Shown here: piece after piece, positions 40,294 through 48,327 of the stretch | Numbering within the stretch: the stretch's first letter is position 1 | Layout: every line of letters begins with the position of its first letter | Assembly (NCBI RefSeq): GCF_030687395.1 | Contig: NZ_CP117430.1 | Location: forward strand, 1,302,001 to 1,366,000 | DNA: 64,000 nucleotides | Source: Pseudomonas wuhanensis | Lineage (GTDB): Bacteria; Pseudomonadota; Gammaproteobacteria; Pseudomonadales; Pseudomonadaceae | Direction: 5' to 3' | Made by a program: the position numbers and the translations under genes | The notes under the pieces: generated by a model | What the model saw: only the letters and a program-made list of their open reading frames with translations | Database searches by the model: none | What the model was told of the DNA's origin: nothing

Positions 40294-40406
40294 AGCTCCA
40301 AGTAAGTAATGGAGCTGCCACTGATCGCCGCGACGCGATGGAGAGTGGCAGCTGTACGCAGGTTCGCGGACCGAGCTACTTGGAAACTCGGCATACCCGA
40401 AGGTAT
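40294..40406 (-). ncRNA. Structured 5' leader of the locus 2 gene
   Basis: Hairpins in plus-strand coordinates: D 40393-40406 (ATACC-TTCG-GGTAT in sense), C 40371-40391 (CCGAG/CTCGG), B 40313-40353 (AGCTGCCACT with AGTGGCAGCT, 10 bp perfect) and A 40294-40316 (AGCTCCA with TGGAGCT, 7 bp perfect, covering the ribosome-binding site). A and B share AGCT at 40313-40316. An additional hairpin upstream (GGTCGCTG/CAGCGACC, 40499-40519) also precedes the gene. Confidence 0.6.
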
Positions 40407-40498
40407 CCCGCGCACAGCCACCATGAGACCAAACGACAGGAACGTCGATTGGGGACGGTGATTATGCACCAAGTAAGCTAATTCAGGCCGCGACGCCC

Positions 40499-40519
40499 GG
40501 TCGCTGATTTGCAGCGACC
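40499..40519 (-). other. Upstream 8-bp hairpin near the locus 2 leader
   Basis: GGTCGCTG and CAGCGACC enclose ATTTG. It lies about 90 bases upstream of the first leader hairpin. A similar but shorter hairpin stands upstream at locus 1. Bases 40520-40597 between here and the IS show no other feature. Confidence 0.4.
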
Positions 40520-40720
40520 CCCAAAGCCTATCCACCGCTCTTCCGAGCGACAACCGTCAAAACCTGTCGGAAAGTTCTCAAAAAATCACCACATCTGTAG
40601 GACCTGCGCGGATATCTCTGACGACCACAGTCAACTGTAATCGAATGGACTCGCCCACGCCGAGGCGTCTATGCGCCACGGTGGCATCCTATAGATGTCA
40701 GCGACAGCGAGGGCGAGCCC

Positions 40721-41824
40721 ATGAGCAAGAGTACGTCGAAAAAGAATTCCCTGTCTGCAAACAACCTTTCGGCCTGTACCACCGTAGCCGTGGATCTGGC
40801 GAAGAGTGTGTTTCAAGTAGCGGGTGAAGATCATCTGGGTCAAGTGATCTACGAGAAACGCCTCAAATCCCGTGAAGCCTTTTCCACCTTCTTGCGCCAA
40901 TTGCCACCTGGCACCTCGGTCTTGATGGAAACCGGCCCAGGTGCGCAGGCTTGGGCCCGGTTGCTGCTGGAACAGGGCAATCAGCCTCGAATCCTGCCGG
41001 CTCAGCATGTGGCCAAGCATCGCAGCGGACCGAAGAACGACCGTAACGACGTGTTGGCCATCCTGCGCGCCGGCCGGGACGAGCGTGCTCACGCCGTGCC
41101 GGTCAAAACCGTAGCCGGGCTGGAAATGCAAGCGTTGCACCGAGTACGCCGGCGCTACGTGAAAGAGCACACCGCCATGGGCAACCAGATGCGTGGATTG
41201 CTGCTGGAACATGGTTTTTCCATCCCCCAGGGCAAAGCAGCCATTGACCGAAACGTCACTCAGCCACTCGAAGACTCCAGCCAGCCGATCCCCGCGTTGC
41301 TACACGAGCTGATCGCCGAATTGCTCGCTGAGTGGAAGCACATGGCTGAACGTATCGAAGTGATGACCGGGCGCCTGGAGCGCGCAGTTCGTGAAGACGA
41401 CACCGCGAAGCGGCTGATGACGGTACGCGGTGTCGGTCCGATCTTCTCCTCGGCCGTGATTGCCAAGCAGACCGAACCTGAGCGTTTTGCCAATGCCCGG
41501 GATTTTGCAGCTTACTTCGGCACAGTGCCCGAGCAGTACAGCAGTGGAAATACGATCCGGCTGGGCAAGATGGCCAAACGCGGGGATGCCTACATCCGCA
41601 GTCTGGCCATACAAGGTGCACATGCTGTCCTCAGACAGCTCAATCCCAGCTCGGATCATCCTGATGACCGCCGCCTGCAACGCAGGCTAGGCCGTCATGG
41701 ACAGAAAGGGGCTGCGGCGCGTCTGGCCAACCGCAACCTGCGGATCATCTGGGTGTTACGGCAAAACAAAGACACCTATCACCGCCAGCCGACTGAGCGT
41801 CAGGAGGTGGTGATAGGTCAGTGA
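40721..41824 (+). CDS. IS110-family transposase
   Basis: This 367-residue transposase has the RuvC-like DEDD domain (VAVDLAKSVFQV near residue 25, METGPG, KNDRNDVLAILRAG) and the C-terminal Tnp domain (MTVRGVGPIFSSAVIA, FAAYFGTVPEQYSSG). It appears intact. In this family the recombinase uses a structured bridge RNA from its non-coding end to recognise donor and target DNA. The ATG at 40721 is preceded by GCGAGGGCGAGCCC. Confidence 0.94.
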   Translation: MSKSTSKKNSLSANNLSACTTVAVDLAKSVFQVAGEDHLGQVIYEKRLKSREAFSTFLRQLPPGTSVLMETGPGAQAWARLLLEQGNQPRILPAQHVAKHRSGPKNDRNDVLAILRAGRDERAHAVPVKTVAGLEMQALHRVRRRYVKEHTAMGNQMRGLLLEHGFSIPQGKAAIDRNVTQPLEDSSQPIPALLHELIAELLAEWKHMAERIEVMTGRLERAVREDDTAKRLMTVRGVGPIFSSAVIAKQTEPERFANARDFAAYFGTVPEQYSSGNTIRLGKMAKRGDAYIRSLAIQGAHAVLRQLNPSSDHPDDRRLQRRLGRHGQKGAAARLANRNLRIIWVLRQNKDTYHRQPTERQEVVIGQ

Positions 41825-42083
41825 TTTAACGAGTTCTGCCACCGAGGCGCTTGGCGCCTCAACCCTTGCTAGAGAACATTGACCCCAGGTTAAACCGTCG
41901 CGGATAGATGCCTGCGCTCCTACCGGCCCTTGAGGCCTCTCTGTAATCGGCATCCCGCGAGCTGATCCGATGTTGGCCAGAAGCCAGGCGCTTCCTCGAA
42001 CAGGCCTGATACATAGATGCAACCGGGTAGCAGTGTTCAAAAGCAAAGCGGGTTGACAGTGAGGGGCGAGTCCATACATAGGA
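41825..42083 (+). ncRNA. Candidate bridge RNA region of the IS110/IS1111 element
   Basis: The right-end non-coding region is where IS1111-type elements encode the bridge RNA. It starts with a 7-bp hairpin (GAGGCGC/GCGCCTC, 41844-41860). CGCTCCTAC (41915-41923) is complementary to GTAGGAGCG of the target REP, and TCTGTA (41940-41945) matches the left flank of the insertion site. ATACATAG (42009-42016) matches the right end of the element (CCATACATAGGA). These segments would serve as target and donor guides; RNA limits and folding are unproven. Confidence 0.55.
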
Positions 42084-42165
42084 GCGAGGCTTGCCCGCGA
42101 AGACGGTGTGTCAGGCGACATCAATGTTGAATGTGAGAAAGCCTTCGCGGGCAAGCCTCGCAGGG
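42079..42165. repeat. REPIN remnant split by the IS110 element
   Basis: TAGGAGCGAGGCTTGCCCGC is the left arm, completed by the TCTG before the IS. The right arm (CGCGGGCAAGCCTCG) lacks the last bases CTCCTA and continues CAGGG. The spacer is almost the same as in 39815-39905. Confidence 0.75.
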
Positions 42166-42202
42166 ATTTTGGGTGTGGCGGGGATTGCAGCGCCCACAAA
42201 AA

Positions 42203-42234
42203 AAGGCGACCCCCTCACAGGAGTCGCCTTTGCT
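42203..42234 (-). terminator. Terminator of gcd
   Basis: On the minus strand GGCGACTCC...GGGGTCGCC is followed by TTTTTTT. It sits directly downstream of gcd. Confidence 0.8.
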
Positions 42235-42251
42235 TTAACTGCCGCTACCGC

Positions 42252-44660
42252 TTATTCCGACAGTTTGTACGCAATCACATAGTCACCTTGCTTGGTGCCC
42301 AGCGATCCGTGACCACCCGCAACAACGAGCACGTATTGCTTGCCGTCTTTACCGGTGTAGGTCATCGGTGTGGTTTGCGCGCCGGCTGGCAGGCGGCCTT
42401 CCCACAGTTGCTTGCCGTTTTTCACGTCGTAGGCGCGCAGGTACTGGTCGAGGGTGCCGCTCAGGAAGGCCACGCCACTGGCAGTGGTGAAGGCCCCGCC
42501 CAGGCTCGGTACGCCCATGCTCAGAGGGATTGGAACCGGCGAGCTGTCGCGCACGGTGCCGTTCTTGTGCATCCAGATGGTTTTGTTGGTGGTCAAATCG
42601 ACCGCCGCCACGTAGCCCCAGGCCGGTGCCTGGCACGGCAGGCCCATTGGCGACAGCAGAGCCTCGAGGATCACGCCGTAAGGCGCGCCTTTGTTGGGCT
42701 GCACGCCTTCGGTTTCGCTGACGCGGGGGCCTTGTTTGGCGATTTCCGCGGCCGGGATCAGTTTCGATTTGAACGCCATGTAGCTCGGGTTCACGAAAGC
42801 AATCTGACGCACCGGGTCAACCGAGATACCGCCCCAGTCGAACACACCGAAGTTACCGGGATAAACGATCGAGCCTTGCAGCGACGGCGGGGTGAACATG
42901 CCGTCGTAACGCAGGGATTTGAAGTCGATCCGGCACAGCATCTGATCGAACGGGGTCACGCCCCACATGTCGCGTTCCTTGAGGGTCGGCGGCACGAAGT
43001 TCAGGTCGGACATCGGTTGGGTCGGCGAAGTGTGGTCGCCTTCCACTGCGCCTTGCGGCACCGGAATTTCCTTGATCGGTACGATCGGCTGACCATTGCT
43101 GCGGTCCAGCACGTAGATGCTGCCTTGCTTGGTGGACGCGAGCACCGCCGGTTTCACACCGTCTGCGGTTTTCAGGTCCATCAGGGTTGGCTGGCCACCG
43201 ACATCCATGTCCCACAGGTCATGGTGAGTGAACTGGAAGTGCCAGCGTACCTTGCCGGTGGCGATGTCCAGCGCGGTCAGGCCGGCGGCGTGCAGTTCCG
43301 ATTCAGGAGTACGCGCGCCACCGAACTGATCCGGGGTCTGGTTGCCCATCGGCAGGTAGATCATGCCGAGTTTTTCATCGACGCTGAAGATGGACCACAT
43401 GTTCGGCGAGTTGCGGGTGTAGACCTTGCCTTCGGCAATCGGTGTGGTGTCGTCCGGGTTGCCGCTGTCCCAATTCCACACCAGTTTGCCGGTGTGCACG
43501 TCGAACGCGCGGATCACACCGCTTGGCTCGTCGATGGAAACGTTGTCGGTCACGTGGCCGCCAATCACCACCAGGTCTTTGGTGACTGCCGGTGGCGAAG
43601 TCGAGTAATAACCGCCGGCGGTGAATTCACCGATGTTGGTCGTCAGGTCAACCTGGCCACCGTTGCCGAAGTCTTCGCACATTTTGCCGGTGTCGGCGTT
43701 CAGGGCGATCAGACGGGTGTCGGCGGTCGGCAGGAAGATCCGGCGCGGGCAGACGCTGGCCACTGGCGCGTTGGCCGTGCCGGTCGGGCTCTGCTCGGAC
43801 GTGTAGGCGGCGTCATCGTGATAGGTCACGCCACGGCAGGTCATGTGCGCCCAACCCTTGAAGTTCGCCGCGTTTTGCGTGGAGAGCTTCGGATCGAAAC
43901 GCCAGAGTTCCTTGCCGGTGTCCGGGTCCAGCGCGATCACCTGGCTGTGTGGCGTGCAGACATACAGCATGCCGTTGGCTTTGAGCGGGGTGTTTTCGGC
44001 GGTGGTTTCGCCCGGGTCGTTTGGGCCAGGCAGGTCGCCGGTGCGGTAGGTCCAGGCGGGAACCAGTTTGCTGACGTTCTGCGGTGTGATCTGCGCCAGT
44101 GGCGAGTAGCGATCGCCATGGGCGCTGCGGCCGTAGGAGTTCCAGTCGCCATCGGGCATGGCCGGGGCGGTGTTGGTCATGCCAGGCACAGCGTCCCGAT
44201 TCAGTTCGCCTTTGATTTCACCGGGGTTGGTGAACAGGCTGGCGAGCGCGGCGATACCAGTGATGACCACGGCAGCACTCAGCACGCCGGTGCCGACCGG
44301 GTTGAATTCGCCAGTACGCAATGGGCGACGAAACCATGGCAGCAGCATGACGATACCGAGGGCAAAGAGCAGCGCCAGACGTGGCACCAGCTGCCACCAG
44401 TCCAGGCCGACTTCCCACAGTGCCCAGACCGTACTGGCGAACAGCACCACCGCGTACAGGCTCAGCGCCGCATAACGGTCGGCCAGCAGCAGCCCGCCGG
44501 TCAGCATCAGGCCGATACCGGCCAGCAGGTAATACAGTGAGCCGCCGAGCATGCTCAGCTTGATCCCCCCGGCCAGCAAGGCCAGGCCCATTAGTAGAAG
44601 CACGATACCGAGCAGGCTCGGCAGCAGACGGCTTCGACTGAAAGCACCATCAGCGCTCAT
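42252..44660 (-). CDS. gcd: PQQ-dependent membrane-bound glucose dehydrogenase
   Basis: Gcd oxidises glucose to gluconate at the periplasmic side and passes electrons to ubiquinone. The first 140 residues have five membrane helices (LLPSLLGIVLLLMGLALLAG and others). The rest is a PQQ propeller with blades such as 'VIALDPDTGKELWRFDP', and the C-terminus ends GKQYVLVVAGGHGSLGTKQGDYV. The 802 residues match membrane-type glucose dehydrogenases. The ATG at 44660 has GGAGAACC upstream. It lies next to oprB, the glucose-uptake porin, forming the direct oxidation route of pseudomonads. Confidence 0.94.
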   Translation of the reverse strand: MSADGAFSRSRLLPSLLGIVLLLMGLALLAGGIKLSMLGGSLYYLLAGIGLMLTGGLLLADRYAALSLYAVVLFASTVWALWEVGLDWWQLVPRLALLFALGIVMLLPWFRRPLRTGEFNPVGTGVLSAAVVITGIAALASLFTNPGEIKGELNRDAVPGMTNTAPAMPDGDWNSYGRSAHGDRYSPLAQITPQNVSKLVPAWTYRTGDLPGPNDPGETTAENTPLKANGMLYVCTPHSQVIALDPDTGKELWRFDPKLSTQNAANFKGWAHMTCRGVTYHDDAAYTSEQSPTGTANAPVASVCPRRIFLPTADTRLIALNADTGKMCEDFGNGGQVDLTTNIGEFTAGGYYSTSPPAVTKDLVVIGGHVTDNVSIDEPSGVIRAFDVHTGKLVWNWDSGNPDDTTPIAEGKVYTRNSPNMWSIFSVDEKLGMIYLPMGNQTPDQFGGARTPESELHAAGLTALDIATGKVRWHFQFTHHDLWDMDVGGQPTLMDLKTADGVKPAVLASTKQGSIYVLDRSNGQPIVPIKEIPVPQGAVEGDHTSPTQPMSDLNFVPPTLKERDMWGVTPFDQMLCRIDFKSLRYDGMFTPPSLQGSIVYPGNFGVFDWGGISVDPVRQIAFVNPSYMAFKSKLIPAAEIAKQGPRVSETEGVQPNKGAPYGVILEALLSPMGLPCQAPAWGYVAAVDLTTNKTIWMHKNGTVRDSSPVPIPLSMGVPSLGGAFTTASGVAFLSGTLDQYLRAYDVKNGKQLWEGRLPAGAQTTPMTYTGKDGKQYVLVVAGGHGSLGTKQGDYVIAYKLSE

Positions 44661-44766
44661 AGTGTGGTTCTCCGTGACGTTTTAAGTAGTCCCGCGCAAG
44701 TTCACTGTAGATGACGATCTTGTGCGGGCATGGTTCAGTTAAGAAAGGTGTGCGGTTGATGCAATC

Positions 44767-44798
44767 CCTGTGGGAGCTGGCTTGCCTGCTCCCACAGG
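44767..44798. repeat. Short collapsed REP hairpin
   Basis: CCTGTGGGAG and CTCCCACAGG form a 10-bp stem around CTGGCTTGCCTG. It lies 3' of oprB and may stabilise or end its mRNA. Confidence 0.6.
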
Positions 44799-44812
44799 TC
44801 TTGTGGTTCTAA

Positions 44813-46195
44813 TCAGAACGACGACTGGATCTTGATCCCGCCAATCAGCGCGTCATCGACCTTGTCCACGCCACCGGGGTGGCGGATGTATTGCAGGTTC
44901 GGGCGCACGGTCAGCCAGTTCGTGACATGCACGCCGTAATAGAGTTCGGCGCTGTATTCGGTGTCTTGTGGCGGCAGAAACGATGGGTCGTCGTAATCGA
45001 AGACGGCGCGGGCCTGGTTGGTGGCCTCGGCGTTCTTGCGATAGGCCGGGTTGACGTGGACACGGGCCAGGGCAAAACCGATGTCGTCTCTGGCGCGAGC
45101 ATCGAACAAGCCTTTGTAGACGACACCAGCCTGGACGTAGTTGTCGATGGCGTTGGTCTTCTTGTCGTGCATCGTGCCGTTGGCGAACACGCTCAAGCCG
45201 CGAGAGTTATCACTGGCGCGGCTGGTCAGCTGCTGCTGAATACCGAGCCACACGCCATGCTTGCTCGATGCGCTACGGTAAGCCTCGCCACTCAGCGCTG
45301 CCGGTTGGCCGTTGCTGTCCTTGTAAACATCGGTGGCCTTGGCATTGCTGTAGTAATAACCGGCACGGTATTCACCCGGCAGGCCATTGAATTTCGGAGT
45401 CCAGACCAGTTCCACCGGCAGGATCGCGCCCTGAGTGCCGCTGCCGCTGAGCTTGAAGCCGTTGTCGCGATCCAGGTTGGACGGGTTTTGCTCGTAAGCC
45501 CCGATTTGCGCGTAGAGCTGCGGCGTCAGGTGATATTTGACGCGCATCGCCCACTGGCTGACCGGCCAGTTGTACCAGATGTCGCCCACCCAGTTGCCGA
45601 CCTGGGAGCCGCAGAACGCCAGGTTCTGGAAGTCGCAAGGGAAGCTGTTGAAGTCTTCGCCTTCGCCGAAACGGCCGACCTTGATGTCGAGCTTCTGGTC
45701 GAAGAATTTCTGCTGATACCACATCTGCGTCAGGCGCCAGGTCTGGCCGCGGCCCCAGACTTCCTGAGCCGAAGTGAAACCGCCGACACGCGGGTCGTTG
45801 ATCCGGTCGTTGCTGATGTTGTTGCCGTTGCGTTCGGTGATGGTCAGCTGAAATTCAGCGTCGTCCCAGCCGAGAATCTTCTGCAAGTCCAGGTGGGTGC
45901 CAAAGCCGAACTGGTCGCTGTAGCGAGCAGTGCGGTCATGGTCGTAGCCCCCGTGCAGGTTGCTGCCCATTTCACCGGTGTAATCGACCTTGAAGTCGTA
46001 GCCTTTTTCCGAAAGTTCGGTGCGCGTGCCGTTCCAGTCACCGAGCATCCACGGCGAATCGCTGTCGAAGGCGGGCGCAGCCTGGGTGCAGGTGGCGAGG
46101 CCCAATGCGGTGAATCCGCCAATCAGGTTGAGAGCTTTTCGACTGGCCACAGGGGGTAAGACAGCGCTGTCTCGCGGAGTTTGAAAATCAGGCAT
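44813..46195 (-). CDS. oprB: Carbohydrate-selective porin OprB
   Basis: OprB is the outer-membrane channel for glucose in Pseudomonas. It has a signal peptide (LIGGFTALGLATCTQA), then 'SPWMLGDWNGTRTELSEKGYDF', a standard OprB opening, and beta strands ending with Phe. The start is unsure: the ATG at 46195 lacks an obvious ribosome-binding site, and an internal GTG (reading ASRKALNLIGGF) would leave a shorter signal. At 460 residues (from 46195) it is of family length. gcd lies downstream on the same strand with about 150 bp between them. Confidence 0.9.
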   Translation of the reverse strand: MPDFQTPRDSAVLPPVASRKALNLIGGFTALGLATCTQAAPAFDSDSPWMLGDWNGTRTELSEKGYDFKVDYTGEMGSNLHGGYDHDRTARYSDQFGFGTHLDLQKILGWDDAEFQLTITERNGNNISNDRINDPRVGGFTSAQEVWGRGQTWRLTQMWYQQKFFDQKLDIKVGRFGEGEDFNSFPCDFQNLAFCGSQVGNWVGDIWYNWPVSQWAMRVKYHLTPQLYAQIGAYEQNPSNLDRDNGFKLSGSGTQGAILPVELVWTPKFNGLPGEYRAGYYYSNAKATDVYKDSNGQPAALSGEAYRSASSKHGVWLGIQQQLTSRASDNSRGLSVFANGTMHDKKTNAIDNYVQAGVVYKGLFDARARDDIGFALARVHVNPAYRKNAEATNQARAVFDYDDPSFLPPQDTEYSAELYYGVHVTNWLTVRPNLQYIRHPGGVDKVDDALIGGIKIQSSF

Positions 46196-46457
46196 AGAGA
46201 AGAAATTCTTGGTCTTTTTCTAAAAGGGGGTGACTGAACGCAGCGGGGGAGAAGCGTTTCAGCTGGACGGGCGTAAGGATAATGTTCTGTTACACATAGA
46301 GAAAGGGCTTTTACTGACATGGATCATTTCGGATTTGGTAATAGTGTGCGGAAAAGATCACCTACATTTAACAGAGAGCAAACAGATAGCTTCCCCCCAA
46401 CGAAGCCCTCGGCTAAGGTGCGCGGCTTCCAATTTCCACTTCGCTCGAAGGCCCGGC

Positions 46458-46688
46458 ATGACCGAACAGAACACCAACCCGCTGCACGGCGTGACGCTGG
46501 AACAGATCCTCAACGCCCTGGTTGAACACTACGAATGGTCGGGGCTGGCCGAGCGCATCGATATCCGCTGCTTCAAGAGTGACCCGAGCATCAAGTCGAG
46601 CCTGACATTCCTGCGCAAAACCCCGTGGGCGCGGGAGAAGGTCGAACGCCTGTACGTGAAGTTGATGCGCACCAAGCGACCGGTCTGA
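46458..46688 (+). CDS. VF530-type DNA-binding protein (DUF2132)
   Basis: This 76-residue protein has the VF530 sequence ([19 protein letters not shown], then [20 protein letters not shown], then [12 protein letters not shown]). Such small conserved proteins bind DNA in structural work on homologues; their physiological role is unclear. The ATG at 46458 is the family start; an upstream frame to 46230 is non-conserved. The next gene begins two bases after its stop. Confidence 0.88.
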   Translation: MTEQNTNPLHGVTLEQILNALVEHYEWSGLAERIDIRCFKSDPSIKSSLTFLRKTPWAREKVERLYVKLMRTKRPV

Positions 46689-46690
46689 GC

Positions 46691-47347
46691 ATGGTCATAC
46701 CCTCGACGCCAGGTTCTGCCGCGAGGCGTCGTTGTGTTGCCGTGGCTGCGGTTTTGGGCTGGGCGGGCTTAACCATTCAGCTGTACCTGATTCTTTACTT
46801 GCGCTGGAGTGTTGCGGCCAGTCTGCTGGGTGGGCTGGTGAGTTTTTTCAGCTTTTTTACCGTGCTGACCAACACGCTGGTGGCGGTGGTGCTGACCTGT
46901 GAATTGACGTCCCGAGAATCGGCGGCGCGGCGCTGGTTTTTGCAGCCGTGGGTGAGCAGTGGGATTGCGGTGAGCATCGCCGTGGTCGGTGTGGCGTACA
47001 GCCTGTTGTTGCGCCACTTGTGGCATCCCGAAGGCTGGCAATGGCTGGCCGATGAGCTGATGCATGACGTCATGCCGCTGCTGTTTCTGGCTTATTGGTG
47101 GTGCTGCGTGCCCAAAGGTACATTGCGACTGCGGCACATTGCGGTGTGGGCGATCTATCCGCTGGTGTACTTCGGCTATGCGTTATGGCGCGGGCATCTG
47201 CTGGCGGTTTATCCCTATCCGTTCATTGATGTGGACAAACTGGGTTATCCACAGGTGTTTGTGAATGCCGGGGGATTGTTGGCGGGGTTTGTGCTGATTT
47301 CACTGCTGGTGATTGGGCTGGATCGGTGGCGCACGGATCGCAAGTGA
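46691..47347 (+). CDS. Pr6Pr-family membrane protein
   Basis: This 218-residue protein has about six hydrophobic segments (e.g. AAVLGWAGLTIQLYLILYL, SFFSFFTVLTNTLVAVVL, LVYFGYALWRGHLL) and the family's 'YPYPFIDVDKLGYPQVFVNAG'. It is a conserved membrane protein without an assigned function; homologues include the FAR-17a/AIG1 type. The ATG at 46691 (MVIPSTPGS) is close behind the VF530 stop. The two are probably co-transcribed. Confidence 0.78.
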   Translation: MVIPSTPGSAARRRCVAVAAVLGWAGLTIQLYLILYLRWSVAASLLGGLVSFFSFFTVLTNTLVAVVLTCELTSRESAARRWFLQPWVSSGIAVSIAVVGVAYSLLLRHLWHPEGWQWLADELMHDVMPLLFLAYWWCCVPKGTLRLRHIAVWAIYPLVYFGYALWRGHLLAVYPYPFIDVDKLGYPQVFVNAGGLLAGFVLISLLVIGLDRWRTDRK

Positions 47348-47371
47348 ACACTGACTGTGGCAAGGGAGCTT

Positions 47372-47508
47372 TGTGGCGAGGGAGCTTGCTCCCGTTGGCT
47401 TGCGAAGCAAGCCCCCCAAAACCCGGCTGACGCGATGTATCAGGCAAACCGCGCCAACCGGTTTTACGACTGCTTCGCAGCCGATCGGGAGCAAGCTCCC
47501 TCGCCACA
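47372..47508. repeat. Type-2 REP pair
   Basis: TGTGGCGAGGGAGCTTGCTC and GAGCAAGCTCCCTCGCCACA are the arms. Inner inverted pieces (TTGCGAAGCAAG and CTGCTTCGCAGCC) are similar to those in the 35.2-kb copy. Confidence 0.72.
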
Positions 47509-47535
47509 ACAAGCCATGCAGCCACAGTGTTGCGG

Positions 47536-48327
47536 TTACTCCTCGTCGCTGTCATCCAGTCGCCAGTAACCGACAGCCTTCACAAACTGCTCGTTCAGGC
47601 CGTGCTCATCGAGCAATACCCGGCGGATCTGCCGCGACACTTTGGACTCGGTCGCCACCCACGCATACAGATTGCCATCGGGCACTTTGATTTGTTGCAC
47701 GGTGGTCAGCAGGTTGTTTCTGCCACCCTCACGCAATACCCATATCACGTCGACCTGCGCGGCGCTTTCCAGGCGTTGTTGTTCGGCGCCGTTTTCCACT
47801 TCCACGATCACCAATGCACGCCGATTGGCAGCCAGGCCTTCGAGCCGGCGGGCGATGGCGGGCAGGGCGGTTTCGTCGCCGATCAGCAGATAGCTGTCGA
47901 AGATGTCCGGCACGATCATCGAGCCCCGAGGCCCGCCGATGTGCAGGAACTGGCCGGGTTTGGCCTGCTCGGCCCAGGTCGAGGCAGGGCCGTCGCCGTG
48001 CAGCACGAAGTCGATGTCCAGCTCCAGCGTATTCAGGTCGTAACGGCGAGGCGTGTAGTCGCGCATCTCAGGCATCGGCCCGTTGTCCTTGCCGGCACCG
48101 AGTACCAGGGTTTCCAGCGCCGCATGTTCCGCTGCATTTTGTGGGAACAGCAGTTTGACGTGGTCGTCCGTTCCGAGGCTGACGAAGCCAGCCAGCTCTG
48201 GGCCACCCAGGGTAATCCTGCGCATGCGCGGGGTCAGGTCGACCACCCGCAGTACTTCCAGGCGACGGCGTTTGATCTCGTGGCTGACACGGTGAATGGA
48301 TTGGGATGGCACGATAACGTCGGTCAT
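47536..48327 (-). CDS. Siderophore-interacting ferric reductase (ViuB/YqjH-like)
   Basis: This 263-residue flavoprotein releases iron from ferric siderophores. FAD-binding RDYTPRRYDLNTLELDIDFVLHG and the later GPRGSMIVPD and YLLIGDETALPAIARRLE motifs fit the SIP family, as does 'VWVATESKVSRQIRRVLLDEHG' or close to it near the end. It overlaps the PadR gene by 4 bp. In E. coli the related yqjH is paired with the nickel-responsive PadR-type regulator yqjI, which fits this layout. Iron or nickel control is inferred. Confidence 0.9.
   Translation of the reverse strand: MTDVIVPSQSIHRVSHEIKRRRLEVLRVVDLTPRMRRITLGGPELAGFVSLGTDDHVKLLFPQNAAEHAALETLVLGAGKDNGPMPEMRDYTPRRYDLNTLELDIDFVLHGDGPASTWAEQAKPGQFLHIGGPRGSMIVPDIFDSYLLIGDETALPAIARRLEGLAANRRALVIVEVENGAEQQRLESAAQVDVIWVLREGGRNNLLTTVQQIKVPDGNLYAWVATESKVSRQIRRVLLDEHGLNEQFVKAVGYWRLDDSDEE

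Larger units (their letters stand above)
40598..42083 (+). mobile_element. IS110-family (IS1111-type) insertion sequence inside a REP
   Basis: An element of about 1.48 kb. Its likely ends share TAGGA (40598-40602 and 42079-42083); the crossover lies within that motif. Subterminal 12-bp inverted repeats are ATGGACTCGCCC (40646-40657) and GGGCGAGTCCAT (42064-42075), the IS1111-type arrangement. Joining the flanks restores a REP (TGTAGGA then GCGAGGCTTGCCC). The non-coding region after the transposase is longer than the one before it. Confidence 0.85.

Noticed and set aside
42108-44540. 810-codon plus-strand ORF opposite gcd
   Set aside because: Antisense shadow of the glucose dehydrogenase gene; low-complexity His/Arg/Val composition.
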